From positions 1 to 64,000 of the forward strand of contig JAZNDZ010000109.1 in the NCBI GenBank assembly GCA_045588345.1: 64,000 bases of DNA, read 5' to 3'. The DNA is from HGM04593 sp045588345. GTDB taxonomy: Bacteria > Bacteroidota > Bacteroidia > Bacteroidales > Bacteroidaceae. The notes beneath the pieces are model-generated. The model ran no database searches. It had not been told where the DNA came from and was given only the letters and a program-made list of their open reading frames with translations. The position numbers and the translations under genes are program-made. Positions 15,325 to 25,047 of this stretch are shown in pieces (within the stretch, counting starts at the first letter, position 1; each line of letters starts with the position of its first letter).

Positions 15325-17694
15325 ATGGCCAACAAGAAAGCAAAACATAGCGAAAATGTAATTCCAATACGTGACCTGCTGTTCCATTGCATTTCCAAGT
15401 GGTATTGGTTCGCAATCTCATTGGGAGCAGCAATAGGCACCGCAGTCATATACATACTCTCCACCCCGCCGGTCTATGTACGCTCAACGGAAATACTCAT
15501 TAAAGAAGAGAACAAAAGCGGAGGCAGCGGAGCCTTCAAGGATTTTGCAGCAGGCCGCACAACCGCCGACGTGTCTATCGAGACAAAGGCACTGCGTTCT
15601 CCAGGCATTGTGCGTGAGGTAATAGACCGCCTGAACCTTGAGATAGACTATAAAGGCGAAGGAAGGTTCTACAATGGAATCATCTATTCCCAACGCCCTA
15701 TTAAAGCCACGACACACGACTTGCGCAACAGTGATGCAGCCCAATTCGCCGCCGTACTTTCAGCGGACAGCAGTTTTACATTAAGCGAATTCAGCCGCAA
15801 CGGCATTGCAATGGACGGCATCGTCAACGGACATATCGGAGACACCATTTCCACACCTGTAGGCCGGATAAGCATCCAGGCAACAGAACACTACGGTGTC
15901 TTCACATCCCAGAAAATCTTTGTAGAGAAAAAGAACCTCAATGCAACCATAAACGAATATTGTTCAAAAATAATCTCAGGACGAGCAGGAGAGAACACAT
16001 CCATTGTCAGGTTAACAATAAAAGACCAATCAACAATAAGAGCTACAGAAATCCTGAATACAATAATAGCAATATACAACGAGCAATGGCTCATACGGAA
16101 CAACGAGAGCGCAGTCAAGACAATCGAGTTCATTAACCAAAGGATAGACTCGTTACAGATAGAACTTAACACCGTAGACAGAGAAATTGCTGCACAGAAC
16201 AGCAAGAACAAACTTACAGCAAAACAGATAAGTGAACTCAGCAACGAATTCAGCAGCAAGAACAACGCAAAGTTGATAGAGTTGAGCACACAACTTGAAC
16301 TGGGACTTTTTCTCAAGAAATGTCTAATCGAAAATGCAGGAAACAAAGAACTGCTTCCCTCAAAGACAGGAATCGGGATTGCCAGTGTTGAGAACATGAT
16401 AACCAATTACAATCAGGAAATCATCAACCGCGACAAGTACCTTTCCAACAGCAGCGAAGCCAACCCGATTGTCATTGACTGCAACAACAACCTTGCAGTA
16501 ATGTATAAATCCATTAACGATGCCCTTGACGGATACATCAGCAACTTGCAAAGAGAGACAGCCCTTCTTGAAAAAGAAGATATGAGCGACAAGGCACAGT
16601 TCAGCAAAGATGCCGAACAGGTAAAGAACATGCAAAGCCTGTTGAGGCAGCAGAAAGTAAAGAATGCCCTATATCTGTTTCTGCTACAGAAACTTGAAGA
16701 GACCGAGTTGTCAAAAGAATTCGAAGCATCGAACAACCGTGTGCTTGTACCTGTCGGTGGCAGCAACACGCCTGTAGAACCCATGCAGCGCCAGACAATT
16801 ATGCTGGCTCTCGCCATTGGCGCACTACTGCCAATACTGATTATTTTTGTACGCGAAATAACCAACAGGAAAGTGCGCGGACGAAAAGACCTTGAAGAGT
16901 ATAACATCCCATTCATTGGCGAAATACCACAATACGAGCCAGGCAAAAAACTCAAATTCAAGAACGAAGAGAAGAAAATAATTGTAAAGGAAGGCAACCG
17001 CAACATCATAAACGAAGCGTTCCGAGTGCTGCGAACAAACCTTGAATTCATGAATGACAAGGAGAAGAGTTCCAACATAATCATACTCACCTCCTTCAAC
17101 CCAGGCAGCGGAAAGACATTCCTTACGATGAACATTGCAGCCAGCCTCGCCCTTAAAGGGGCCAGAGTGCTGGTAATTGACGGAGACCTGCGCCACGGTT
17201 CAGCATCGGGTTATGCAAATTCTCCTGAAGTTGGCCTCAGCGATTACCTCTCCGGCGGAACAGACGATGCAGCCAGCATCATTGCCGACATTGAAGAATT
17301 CCCCACACTCAAGCTCATACCCATCGGCAGCACCCCGCCGAACCCGACAGAACTTCTGCACAGCAAACGTTTTGGAAAACTCATAGAAAACATGCGCAAG
17401 GAGTTTGAGTATATTCTCATAGACTGCCCGCCAATAGACATAGTTGCCGACACGCAAATCATTGAGGAACATGCCGACAGGACAGTCTTTGTCGTGCGCG
17501 CAGGCCTTCTCAACCGTGATATGCTGGTAGAACTTGAAGATATTTACGATAACAAGCGTTTCAAGAACCTGGCCATGATACTCAACGGCACACATGGCGG
17601 CGGCACAGGCTACCGCTACAAGTACGGTTACTCATACAGTTACAGTTATGGGTACGGATACGGGTACGGATACCATTACCACCAGAAGAAGTGA
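15325..17694 (+). CDS. wzc: Wzc-like co-polymerase with BY-type tyrosine kinase
   Basis: A 789-residue inner-membrane protein that controls chain length and export. The N-terminal Wzz part has a membrane segment at about residues 28-50 and a long periplasmic coiled coil. A second membrane segment (IMLALAIGALLPILIIFV, about 493-510) is followed by the cytoplasmic kinase. The kinase shows Walker A GSGKT (594-598), Walker A' VIDGD (617-621) and Walker B LIDCPP (Asp700). The C-terminus is a striking tail with 12 tyrosines at every second residue (763-785), the usual autophosphorylation cluster. It is followed 69 bases later by its probable phosphatase. Confidence 0.95.
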   Translation: MANKKAKHSENVIPIRDLLFHCISKWYWFAISLGAAIGTAVIYILSTPPVYVRSTEILIKEENKSGGSGAFKDFAAGRTTADVSIETKALRSPGIVREVIDRLNLEIDYKGEGRFYNGIIYSQRPIKATTHDLRNSDAAQFAAVLSADSSFTLSEFSRNGIAMDGIVNGHIGDTISTPVGRISIQATEHYGVFTSQKIFVEKKNLNATINEYCSKIISGRAGENTSIVRLTIKDQSTIRATEILNTIIAIYNEQWLIRNNESAVKTIEFINQRIDSLQIELNTVDREIAAQNSKNKLTAKQISELSNEFSSKNNAKLIELSTQLELGLFLKKCLIENAGNKELLPSKTGIGIASVENMITNYNQEIINRDKYLSNSSEANPIVIDCNNNLAVMYKSINDALDGYISNLQRETALLEKEDMSDKAQFSKDAEQVKNMQSLLRQQKVKNALYLFLLQKLEETELSKEFEASNNRVLVPVGGSNTPVEPMQRQTIMLALAIGALLPILIIFVREITNRKVRGRKDLEEYNIPFIGEIPQYEPGKKLKFKNEEKKIIVKEGNRNIINEAFRVLRTNLEFMNDKEKSSNIIILTSFNPGSGKTFLTMNIAASLALKGARVLVIDGDLRHGSASGYANSPEVGLSDYLSGGTDDAASIIADIEEFPTLKLIPIGSTPPNPTELLHSKRFGKLIENMRKEFEYILIDCPPIDIVADTQIIEEHADRTVFVVRAGLLNRDMLVELEDIYDNKRFKNLAMILNGTHGGGTGYRYKYGYSYSYSYGYGYGYGYHYHQKK

Positions 17695-17763
17695 GAACAG
17701 AGAACGGGAAAAAGCAAGTTCCCAAAGCACAAAACCTCGTTTTTAACTTTTAGGTTTAAAAAG

Positions 17764-18507
17764 ATGTGGCCATTCAGCAAAAAAACAACAATTGCTCAAA
17801 GTGACATCCTCCGCGGTGTAACAGACCATCACTCCCACATTCTCCCGGGCGTGGACGACGGCGTAGAGAGCATGGAAGAGGCATTGCGCATACTTGCAAC
17901 ATACGAAACCACAGGGGTGAAGGAACTGTGGTTAACCCCACATATAATGGAAGACATCCCCAACACCCCCGAGAAACTGAGAGCACGGTTCAATGAACTG
18001 AAAGTAGCATATACAGGAAACATAACATTGCATCTGGCCGCAGAATACATGATAGACAACCACTTGTGCAGGCTGTTAAGTGAAACCGGAGGAGTTGAAA
18101 AAGACATAACACTCCCTCTCCTTCCCATCGGTGCCAAACGCAATCACCTGTTGGTAGAAACATCATACTACAACCCTCCTATGCGCCTGTACGAGACGCT
18201 CAGAAAAATCAAGTCGTTGGGCTATCACCCCCTGCTTGCCCACCCCGAGCGCTATATGTACATGGACAAGGAAGAGTACCGCTCGCTTCATGAGGAAGGC
18301 GTAAAATTTCAGTTGAACCTCCCTTCAATCTGCAGCGGTTACGGCAATACAGTAAAAAAACGCGCCCTGTGGTTGCTCAGAGAAGGCCTCTACGACACCA
18401 TAGGCAGCGACACACACTGCGAAGAGGGCGTAGAATATTTATTAGGAAGCAGAACCGACAACAACGTTCTCAAGGCAACAAAAAACATATTGCAATATAC
18501 TATATAG
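17764..18507 (+). CDS. PHP-type protein tyrosine phosphatase (CpsB/YwqE-like)
   Basis: A 247-residue manganese-dependent phosphatase of the PHP fold, expected to dephosphorylate the tyrosine tail of Wzc and so drive the export cycle. Metal-binding motifs are visible: DHHSH at 21-25, GVDDG at 29-33, TPHIMED near 58, LLAHPERY near 158 and GSDTHC near 218. It directly follows wzc and ends one base before the flippase gene. It is unrelated to the low-molecular-weight Wzb phosphatases of proteobacteria, although the role is the same. Confidence 0.9.
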   Translation: MWPFSKKTTIAQSDILRGVTDHHSHILPGVDDGVESMEEALRILATYETTGVKELWLTPHIMEDIPNTPEKLRARFNELKVAYTGNITLHLAAEYMIDNHLCRLLSETGGVEKDITLPLLPIGAKRNHLLVETSYYNPPMRLYETLRKIKSLGYHPLLAHPERYMYMDKEEYRSLHEEGVKFQLNLPSICSGYGNTVKKRALWLLREGLYDTIGSDTHCEEGVEYLLGSRTDNNVLKATKNILQYTI

Positions 18508-18508
18508 A

Positions 18509-20041
18509 ATGGGAGAGAACAAGCAACTTGCCCGCAACATGATATTCAACTCTATGTTGTTTGTCATAAATCTGGGAATATCATTTTTCCTCACCCCATA
18601 TATTGTCAAGGAAATCGGCAGGGAAGCATACGGTTTTGTGCCACTCATCAGCAACATGATTGGATATACTTCCATTATAACTACCGCTGTTGGCTCTATG
18701 GCAGGGCGTTTCATTACTATGAGAATATACCAGAACGACCATGAAGGGGCAAGCGGATACTTCAATTCGGTATTCATGGCAAACATTCTACTTTCGGCAT
18801 TGTTCACAGTTCTGGCAACCGTTGCAATCTGTTTTCTGCCACAAATTCTTTCAATACCGGAATATCTTGTAAGCGATGTCAAGTGGCTATTCTTATTCAC
18901 ATTCCTGACAATGATATTAGGACTTAGTACCGGAATCCTGGGTTGCGGTGCTTATGTCAAAAACAAAATTGACGTTGGAGTTTCCAGGTCGGTCATTACC
19001 AGTTTTGTACGTGTCGGTTGCATTTTACTGCTCTTCAGCCTTTTTAGGCCATCAATTGTATATATGAGCCTTTCGGCATTCATCGCAGGTCTATTAGAAG
19101 TATATTACAACTTCAATTTCAAGAAACGCTTTCTCCCGGAAATAAAAATTGAGCCTAAAAAATATTTTTCATGGAGCAAACTCAAAGAAGTAACTTCTTC
19201 TGGAATATGGAATTCCGTTAACCAACTGAGTAACATGCTGTTGTATCAACTCGACCTGCTGATTGCAAACATATTCATCAGCGCAGCTGCAACAGGCGAA
19301 TATTCTCTTGCAAAGATTACACCAGCATTCATACTTAACTTCCTGGCTATGCTTTCCGGGTCATTCTACCCGCAATTCAACATTCTGTTTGCTCAAGGGA
19401 AAAAAGACGAACTATTTGCATTGGTAAAAAAGTCAATAAAAGTTGTAGGACTATTCGTTTCAGTAGCAATTGGAATTCTTGTAGTATATAGCGACTCCTT
19501 CTACACCCTATGGGTACCTGGGGAAAATGCCACAATGCTGCACTGGCTTACAATTGTAACAGTTGTCCCCATGATTTTCGGTGGTAGTATCAATCCCGTA
19601 TTCGGCCTTTTCTCCACTGCAAACAAATTGCGCATTCCTTCATTGGTACTGCTTGGTGCCGGCATATTGAATACAGCAGTGGTATTTATTCTATTAAAGA
19701 CAACCAACTTGGGCATTTGGGCCATAGCAATTACAGGCGCAGTACAAGGTGGACTAAGAAATGCGCTTTTCACTCCGGTATACGGAGCCAAATGTATCGG
19801 CCAAAAATGGTATTCATTTTTCCCAACCATGTTGAAGGCAATTGCAGGATTGACAATTGTTGTTATAACCGGTTTTGCCATCAAGACCTTTGTACCCAAT
19901 GACACCTGGTTAAATCTCGCTTTAGCAGCGATACTTACAAGCGCCATCGCCCTTCTGATAAACTGCCACATCATATTGAACGGCAGTGACAGGCAATATT
20001 TAAAAAACCTTATACTAAAAAAAATCAAAAGAAATGGATAG
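18509..20041 (+). CDS. wzx: Wzx-type polysaccharide flippase
   Basis: A 510-residue integral membrane protein with about 12-14 hydrophobic helices. It opens with MIFNSMLFVINLGISFFLTPYIV, the typical start of Wzx/MATE-like polysaccharide exporters. ISNMIGYTSIITTAVGSMAGR, IWNSVNQLSNMLLYQLDLLIAN and ATGEYSLAKITPAF are family-like. It should flip the undecaprenyl-linked repeat unit across the inner membrane. Its position after the export/kinase/phosphatase block and before the glycosyltransferases is the normal order. The end overlaps the radical SAM gene by 8 bases. Confidence 0.92.
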   Translation: MGENKQLARNMIFNSMLFVINLGISFFLTPYIVKEIGREAYGFVPLISNMIGYTSIITTAVGSMAGRFITMRIYQNDHEGASGYFNSVFMANILLSALFTVLATVAICFLPQILSIPEYLVSDVKWLFLFTFLTMILGLSTGILGCGAYVKNKIDVGVSRSVITSFVRVGCILLLFSLFRPSIVYMSLSAFIAGLLEVYYNFNFKKRFLPEIKIEPKKYFSWSKLKEVTSSGIWNSVNQLSNMLLYQLDLLIANIFISAAATGEYSLAKITPAFILNFLAMLSGSFYPQFNILFAQGKKDELFALVKKSIKVVGLFVSVAIGILVVYSDSFYTLWVPGENATMLHWLTIVTVVPMIFGGSINPVFGLFSTANKLRIPSLVLLGAGILNTAVVFILLKTTNLGIWAIAITGAVQGGLRNALFTPVYGAKCIGQKWYSFFPTMLKAIAGLTIVVITGFAIKTFVPNDTWLNLALAAILTSAIALLINCHIILNGSDRQYLKNLILKKIKRNG

Positions 20042-21128
20042 TATCAAGCGATTTATTGATTGCTATGTACCTGTAACATGTTGTACATTACGCTGTCACT
20101 ATTGTTACATTACACATCATCGACTATTTGACGCTAAACTGCCCAAATTCAAATACACTCCTGAGCATGTGAGGAAAGCCCTTTCACGTGAAAGGCTTGG
20201 CGGCACATGCCTAATAAACTTATGTGGCGGCGGCGAAACACTTTTGCCTCCCGAAGTACCGGCATACGCAAAAGCCTTGCTTGAAGAGGGGCACTATGTG
20301 ATGATTGTTACTAACGCAACCGTTGACAAGCGTTTTGATGAGATTGCAGCCTTTCCACCGGAACTGACTAAAAGGTTATTTTTCAAGTTTTCATATCATT
20401 ATATGGAGTTAAAGAAAAGAAACCTTTTAGACCGCTTCTTTTCAAACATCAGAAAGGTAAGGGATGCCGGTTGCTCATTCACATTGGAAGCGACACCGTC
20501 AGACGAACTCATTCCCTACATCAACGAGATGAAACAGGCTGCAATAGATAATGTCGGTGCCATCAACCACATTACAGTGGGACGTGATGAACGTGACCCT
20601 GTAAGACTGCCGATTCTTACATCCATGTCCAAAGACGAGTACAAAAGAACATGGGAATCATTCAATTCTTCATTCTTTGACTACAAGATGTCTATCTTTG
20701 AAATCAAACGAAAAGAATTCTGCTATGCAGGTGACTGGTCATTCTATCTTAACCTTGCAACAGGAATAATGACACAATGTTATTGTTCATATTACTCACA
20801 GAACATATTTGAAGACCCTGAGAAACCAATAAGATTCAAAGCAATCGGGAATAATTGCAATCAACACCATTGCTATAATGGCCATGCCTTTCTAGTTTTA
20901 GGCAACATCCCGGAACTAAAAGCACCTACATACGGCGAAATAAGGAACCGCACATGCGCCGATGGCAGCGAATGGCTTAAACCTGAAATGAAACATTTCA
21001 TGAGCACCAGACTATACCAGAGCAACAAGGAATATTCGCCTTTTGAGAAATTTCTCACAAATACAAGTATAAAGGGAATTATCATCAAAGACAAAATACG
21101 GTACCGGTTGAAAAGAATTCTAAAATGA
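20034..21128 (+). CDS. Radical SAM protein in the polysaccharide locus
   Basis: A 364-residue radical SAM enzyme. Near the N-terminus Cys17, Cys21 and Cys24 (CTLRCHYCY) form the CxxxCxxC cluster motif, followed by the GGE-type motif LCGGGETLLPPE near 64-74. The C-terminal half has further cysteines (FCYAGDWSFYLNLATG, QCYCSYYSQN, NNCNQHHCYNGH) arranged like a SPASM-type auxiliary cluster site. The gene overlaps the flippase by 8 bases and the next gene by 4 (ATGA), so it is part of the locus and not an insertion. It could modify a sugar or a lipid-linked intermediate. No peptide precursor gene was seen nearby. The reaction is unknown. Confidence 0.85.
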   Translation: MDSIKRFIDCYVPVTCCTLRCHYCYITHHRLFDAKLPKFKYTPEHVRKALSRERLGGTCLINLCGGGETLLPPEVPAYAKALLEEGHYVMIVTNATVDKRFDEIAAFPPELTKRLFFKFSYHYMELKKRNLLDRFFSNIRKVRDAGCSFTLEATPSDELIPYINEMKQAAIDNVGAINHITVGRDERDPVRLPILTSMSKDEYKRTWESFNSSFFDYKMSIFEIKRKEFCYAGDWSFYLNLATGIMTQCYCSYYSQNIFEDPEKPIRFKAIGNNCNQHHCYNGHAFLVLGNIPELKAPTYGEIRNRTCADGSEWLKPEMKHFMSTRLYQSNKEYSPFEKFLTNTSIKGIIIKDKIRYRLKRILK

Positions 21129-22078
21129 GAGCAATGGAGAAAATATCTCAACTAAAAAGAATAATAGCAGAACTATTGACTCCATTGATAAATGGCAACT
21201 ACATTCTGCTTGACGTTCCATATTATACAAACATCGGCGACACGCTCATTTGGGAAGGTACAAGGCAGTTCTTAAAGACATTGCCACACAAGTGCCTTTA
21301 CACCGCATCGGTTGAGACATATAAATACCGTCCTTTACCAAAAGACACAGTAATACTGTTACAAGGCGGTGGCAATTTCGGTGACCTATGGCGCAGACAT
21401 CAGGAGTTTAGGCAAAATGTAATAAAAGCATACCCGAACAACAGAATTATAATACTGCCACAGACTGTTTTCTACAATGATGACAGCGTTTTTGCTGAGG
21501 ACGCAAAAATCCTTAACTCTCACAAAGACCTGTACATCTGCGCAAGAGACACAAAGAGTTTTAATTACCTAAAGAAGGCACTGACCTGTAATCTTCATCT
21601 TGTTCCCGACATGGCATTCTTCATATCACAAAAAACTCTCGGCCGTTACAAGCAGAAAGAGACCGATAAAGCACTGTTCCTCAAGAGAAATGACCAAGAA
21701 CTGTGCGAATATGACTTTGCTTCATATATTAAAGAGACAAGCGAGTTTCTGCACGTTGGCGACTGGCCTACAATGGAAAAGGCATTCAAGACAATAATAT
21801 ACCTTGACAAGCTGGTTCTCCACAGAAAACGCCTGAGAAGAATACCTGATATTTACGCCGACCGCATATTCCGCCCGTTCCAAGTAAAGAAAGGCATTGA
21901 ATTTGTCAGCCAATACAGAAAAGTCTACACCACCCGCCTTCATGTTGCAATCCTGTCAGTGCTGTTAGAGAAGGATATCATATTTTTCGACAACTCATAC
22001 GGCAAGAACAGTTCATTCTATGAAACATGGTTAGAGGGTGTTGAAAATCTTAAATTTGTAAAAGCACACTGTAAATGA
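21125..22078 (+). CDS. Polysaccharide pyruvyl transferase family protein
   Basis: A 317-residue protein of the pyruvyltransferase family (PF04230-like, ExoV/EpsO/CsaB relatives), which adds a pyruvate ketal to a sugar from phosphoenolpyruvate. Family motifs are VPYYTNIGDTLIWEG near residues 30-44, LLQGGGNFGDLWRRHQEFR near 78-96, ILPQTVFYNDD and the late TTRLHVAILSVLLEKDI. The start ATG shares ATGA with the radical SAM stop. A second ATG is three codons in. A pyruvate ketal would give the polymer a negative charge. Related family members can also be glycosyltransferase-like, so the substrate is open. Confidence 0.82.
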   Translation: MRAMEKISQLKRIIAELLTPLINGNYILLDVPYYTNIGDTLIWEGTRQFLKTLPHKCLYTASVETYKYRPLPKDTVILLQGGGNFGDLWRRHQEFRQNVIKAYPNNRIIILPQTVFYNDDSVFAEDAKILNSHKDLYICARDTKSFNYLKKALTCNLHLVPDMAFFISQKTLGRYKQKETDKALFLKRNDQELCEYDFASYIKETSEFLHVGDWPTMEKAFKTIIYLDKLVLHRKRLRRIPDIYADRIFRPFQVKKGIEFVSQYRKVYTTRLHVAILSVLLEKDIIFFDNSYGKNSSFYETWLEGVENLKFVKAHCK

Positions 22079-22908
22079 AACAAACGGTAGTCGGTATTAT
22101 TTTAACCATAATGCTATGCGGTTGTCATCAATTGCATGAAAAAGAATACAATCTTGTCGTTACAGAGACATCGGACGGACGTTATCTCCACTTCTCACTT
22201 GACGATGTACAGGAATGTATGAGGAATCTTTCGTCCACGGACTATGAGTCAATCTTCACAGACCCCACATTGCAAATTCTCAAGACATGGCATGACCGAT
22301 ACGGCATTGTAGCAAGTCTTTATGTACAAGGAGATTTCACCATAAACAGCAAATATGCTGCGGAGTTAGTTGCAAATAGTGACTGGCTCAAGTTCGGATA
22401 CCATGGCGACACCCCATCACCACAGAAAACCGGGATAGAAGAATTTTATAAGCAAGTAATGGATTCTATCGGCTCAAAATACGTTATTGACTTGTGCCCA
22501 AGAATACACTGTTTTCATGCAGACCACGGCACAATCATGAAACTTAAAGGATTCGGTTGTAAAGGATTTCTGACATGTGACGATTGGGAATGGAATTCTG
22601 AGAAAAGAGAATCAAACTACTATCTTACAATTAAGCAGAATGAACTACTGGACAAGAATAATCGGTTGTGGGATACTGAAAACCACACTCATTTCATAAA
22701 GTCAGATTTCAGGCTTGAACACATTGCACATAGATGGGGAAATATTGAAAACTTGCTTAATTACTACAACAACCAAACTAACCAAAACAAGGAGATGATT
22801 GTATTCGGCCATGAATGGAACTTTATGGAATTCATAGAACAGGCTGATTCCATATTCGCCTGGGCAAAGACAAACAATTACGAATTTGATTATCCGGCTA
22901 ACAGATAA
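22075..22908 (+). CDS. Polysaccharide deacetylase-like lipoprotein
   Basis: A 277-residue protein with a hydrophobic N-terminus ending in LCGC, so probably lipid-anchored at Cys17. The body looks like a NodB-type deacetylase: HFSLDDV gives the Asp-Asp pair (43-44), KFGYHGDTP gives a metal-type His (110) and PRIHCFHADH gives three histidines (145, 148, 151). The usual HxxxxH second motif is incomplete, so activity on N-acetyl groups is uncertain; it could be another hydrolase of this fold. It shares ATGA with the pyruvyltransferase gene. It may trim the polymer in the periplasm. Confidence 0.65.
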   Translation: MKQTVVGIILTIMLCGCHQLHEKEYNLVVTETSDGRYLHFSLDDVQECMRNLSSTDYESIFTDPTLQILKTWHDRYGIVASLYVQGDFTINSKYAAELVANSDWLKFGYHGDTPSPQKTGIEEFYKQVMDSIGSKYVIDLCPRIHCFHADHGTIMKLKGFGCKGFLTCDDWEWNSEKRESNYYLTIKQNELLDKNNRLWDTENHTHFIKSDFRLEHIAHRWGNIENLLNYYNNQTNQNKEMIVFGHEWNFMEFIEQADSIFAWAKTNNYEFDYPANR

Positions 22909-22937
22909 CCTGCAAAGAACTATATAAACACAAGGAA

Positions 22938-23936
22938 ATGAAGATTTCAATTATTGTTCCCGTTTATAACGTAGAGGAATATATTGAAGACTGCCTGCGT
23001 TCTATTACTGCACAGACCTACAAAGGCGAGATTGAGTGCATTATTGTTGATGATTGTACACCTGATAGCAGTTGTACTATTATTGAAAAGTTCATCAGCA
23101 AGTATGCCGGCAATATCCAGTTCAAGTTATTGCACCACGAGAAAAATCGCGGATTGTCAGCCGCGCGCAATACCGGAATAGATGCCACTACAGGTGAATA
23201 TATATACTTCCTTGACAGCGATGACGAGATTACGCCCAATTGCATTGAACTTTTGGCAGAGCCATTGAAAAAGGAGAAATATGATTTTGTAATTGGAGAT
23301 TATAAAACTGTTGGTTCCGAGACAAAATTCCCGCCGTTACTGCTTAAAGAAGGCGAAATAACAACAAACAAAGAAATACGAAGTTCTTACTTTGCAGGAA
23401 AATGGTACATGATGGCATGGAACAAACTCTGCAACATGGATTTTATAAAGGAAAACAATCTCTATTTCAAAGAAGGACTAATCAATGAAGACAATCTCTG
23501 GAGTTTCCAGTTGGCATGTTTAGCACAAACAATGTATATTGCTAAAGAGCAAGTATACATATACAAGGTAAGGGCTAACTCAATTATGGGAGGCATTGAC
23601 CAGTTCAAGAAAGCTGACGCTTTTTCTACCATTTTCTATGAAGCACACAAATGGTCTGCACAAAATAACTTCATTAACGAGAAGGATGTTTTTGATAAGA
23701 TACTTTCGTTGCAAAGCATCCCCACAAACATCATATTTTCACAAGAATCAAAGAAAGAGAAAAAAAAGTTTTATCTGAAATGTTATAAAAGATTGCGTAT
23801 TTCTCCATGGAGTGCATACAAGAAGGGATTTATTCATAAACGTCGACTAATAATGGAGTTGCATCGTTTCCTCCCGTGGCCTTTCGGACACTGGTACTTG
23901 TGCTTATTTTACCGAATATTCAAAAGTGCAACTTAA
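22938..23936 (+). CDS. Glycosyltransferase family 2
   Basis: A 332-residue GT-A fold glycosyltransferase, the first of 13 transferases in the locus. The N-terminus MKISIIVPVYNVEEYIEDCL and VDDCTPDSS form the nucleotide-binding strand pair. NRGLSAARNTGI and FLDSDDEI (the DxD-type metal site) complete the donor domain. The C-terminal third is Lys/Tyr-rich and has no clear membrane helix, so it is probably peripheral at the inner membrane. It starts 29 bases after the deacetylase-like gene. Donor and acceptor cannot be read from sequence. Confidence 0.88.
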   Translation: MKISIIVPVYNVEEYIEDCLRSITAQTYKGEIECIIVDDCTPDSSCTIIEKFISKYAGNIQFKLLHHEKNRGLSAARNTGIDATTGEYIYFLDSDDEITPNCIELLAEPLKKEKYDFVIGDYKTVGSETKFPPLLLKEGEITTNKEIRSSYFAGKWYMMAWNKLCNMDFIKENNLYFKEGLINEDNLWSFQLACLAQTMYIAKEQVYIYKVRANSIMGGIDQFKKADAFSTIFYEAHKWSAQNNFINEKDVFDKILSLQSIPTNIIFSQESKKEKKKFYLKCYKRLRISPWSAYKKGFIHKRRLIMELHRFLPWPFGHWYLCLFYRIFKSAT

Positions 23937-23965
23937 CATTTAGAAGTACATCCAAAATAAAAACA

Positions 23966-24949
23966 ATGAAAGAAGGACTAATTGGAGTAATTGTACCAGT
24001 ATATAAAGTTGAGAAGTATATCGCCGAGTGCATTGAAAGCATTCTGGCACAGACATACACCAAATTCCGTCTTATACTTGTTGATGACGGAACACCCGAT
24101 AATGCAGGAAGAATATGTGATGAATATGCGAAAAAGGACTCACGTATTACTGTCATTCATCAGGAGAATGCAGGTGTAACCCGTGCACGCGCACGAGGGG
24201 TTGAAGAGGCTGATGACTGCGAGTTTATCACGTTTGTGGATAGTGATGATATGCTTGCAAAATATGCTCTAGAAGAATTACACGGTTTAATGGATGCAGG
24301 AACAGACATTGTTCTCGGGACAACTTACTTTACAGAAAATGAGAACAGAATTGATATAAACCCATTTTTCAGGTTTCCTACAGGTTCAATGGAAATAGAA
24401 GATTTTAGAAGCAAAATGATCTCTATCATTGGCGGGATGCCGTGGGGACGCATGTTCAGAAGAAATATAATCACTCCTTTTGTTTTTGAAATTCCTAGAA
24501 GTGTTTATTATGGTGAAGATGCAATAATGAATTGTAGAATCGCATTTAACACTGAAAACAAAATAAAAACAACCGATAAGCCAATATATTTCTACAGACA
24601 AAACACAAATGGAGTCTGCAATCAATTCACTCACACACACTCATACGAAGAATTGCTAAGGAAGCATACCCAACAATCAATCCCTGCTGATAAATTCATT
24701 GAATATTCTAAAGATTACCTTTGGAGAAGAATATTTCTTTGGCGTACATTTTTCAACAACTCCATAAGAAGACCGTCATGGGCAAATACCGATTTTTATA
24801 ATACTCTTATTAAAGAAATCAAATTATACGAATATAATTTATGCCCAACAGACTGGTTGTTATTAAAATACACGAACCCTATTTTACGATTATTAATCAT
24901 AACGTACAGGAAATCATGCAGTATTTTCCTTAGAATTAAAAGAAAATGA
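23966..24949 (+). CDS. Glycosyltransferase family 2
   Basis: A 327-residue GT2 protein. The frame is open from 23876, inside the previous gene, but the ATG at 23966 gives the usual beginning MKEGLIGVIVPVYKVEKYI. The donor site has LVDDGTPDNAGRICDEYA and FVDSDDMLAKYALEEL. Its N-terminal third resembles the next gene (25048), so the two may be duplicates that diverged. Base composition here is clearly more AT-rich than in wza-wzc. Confidence 0.87.
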   Translation: MKEGLIGVIVPVYKVEKYIAECIESILAQTYTKFRLILVDDGTPDNAGRICDEYAKKDSRITVIHQENAGVTRARARGVEEADDCEFITFVDSDDMLAKYALEELHGLMDAGTDIVLGTTYFTENENRIDINPFFRFPTGSMEIEDFRSKMISIIGGMPWGRMFRRNIITPFVFEIPRSVYYGEDAIMNCRIAFNTENKIKTTDKPIYFYRQNTNGVCNQFTHTHSYEELLRKHTQQSIPADKFIEYSKDYLWRRIFLWRTFFNNSIRRPSWANTDFYNTLIKEIKLYEYNLCPTDWLLLKYTNPILRLLIITYRKSCSIFLRIKRK

Positions 24950-25047
24950 TAATGAATATTATCAACTTTCATCAACGCCCATAGCTTTGGTTAACAAGTT
25001 GTTGCATATCATCGTTCTTAGAATAAAACAAATGCCCAATAAATACA

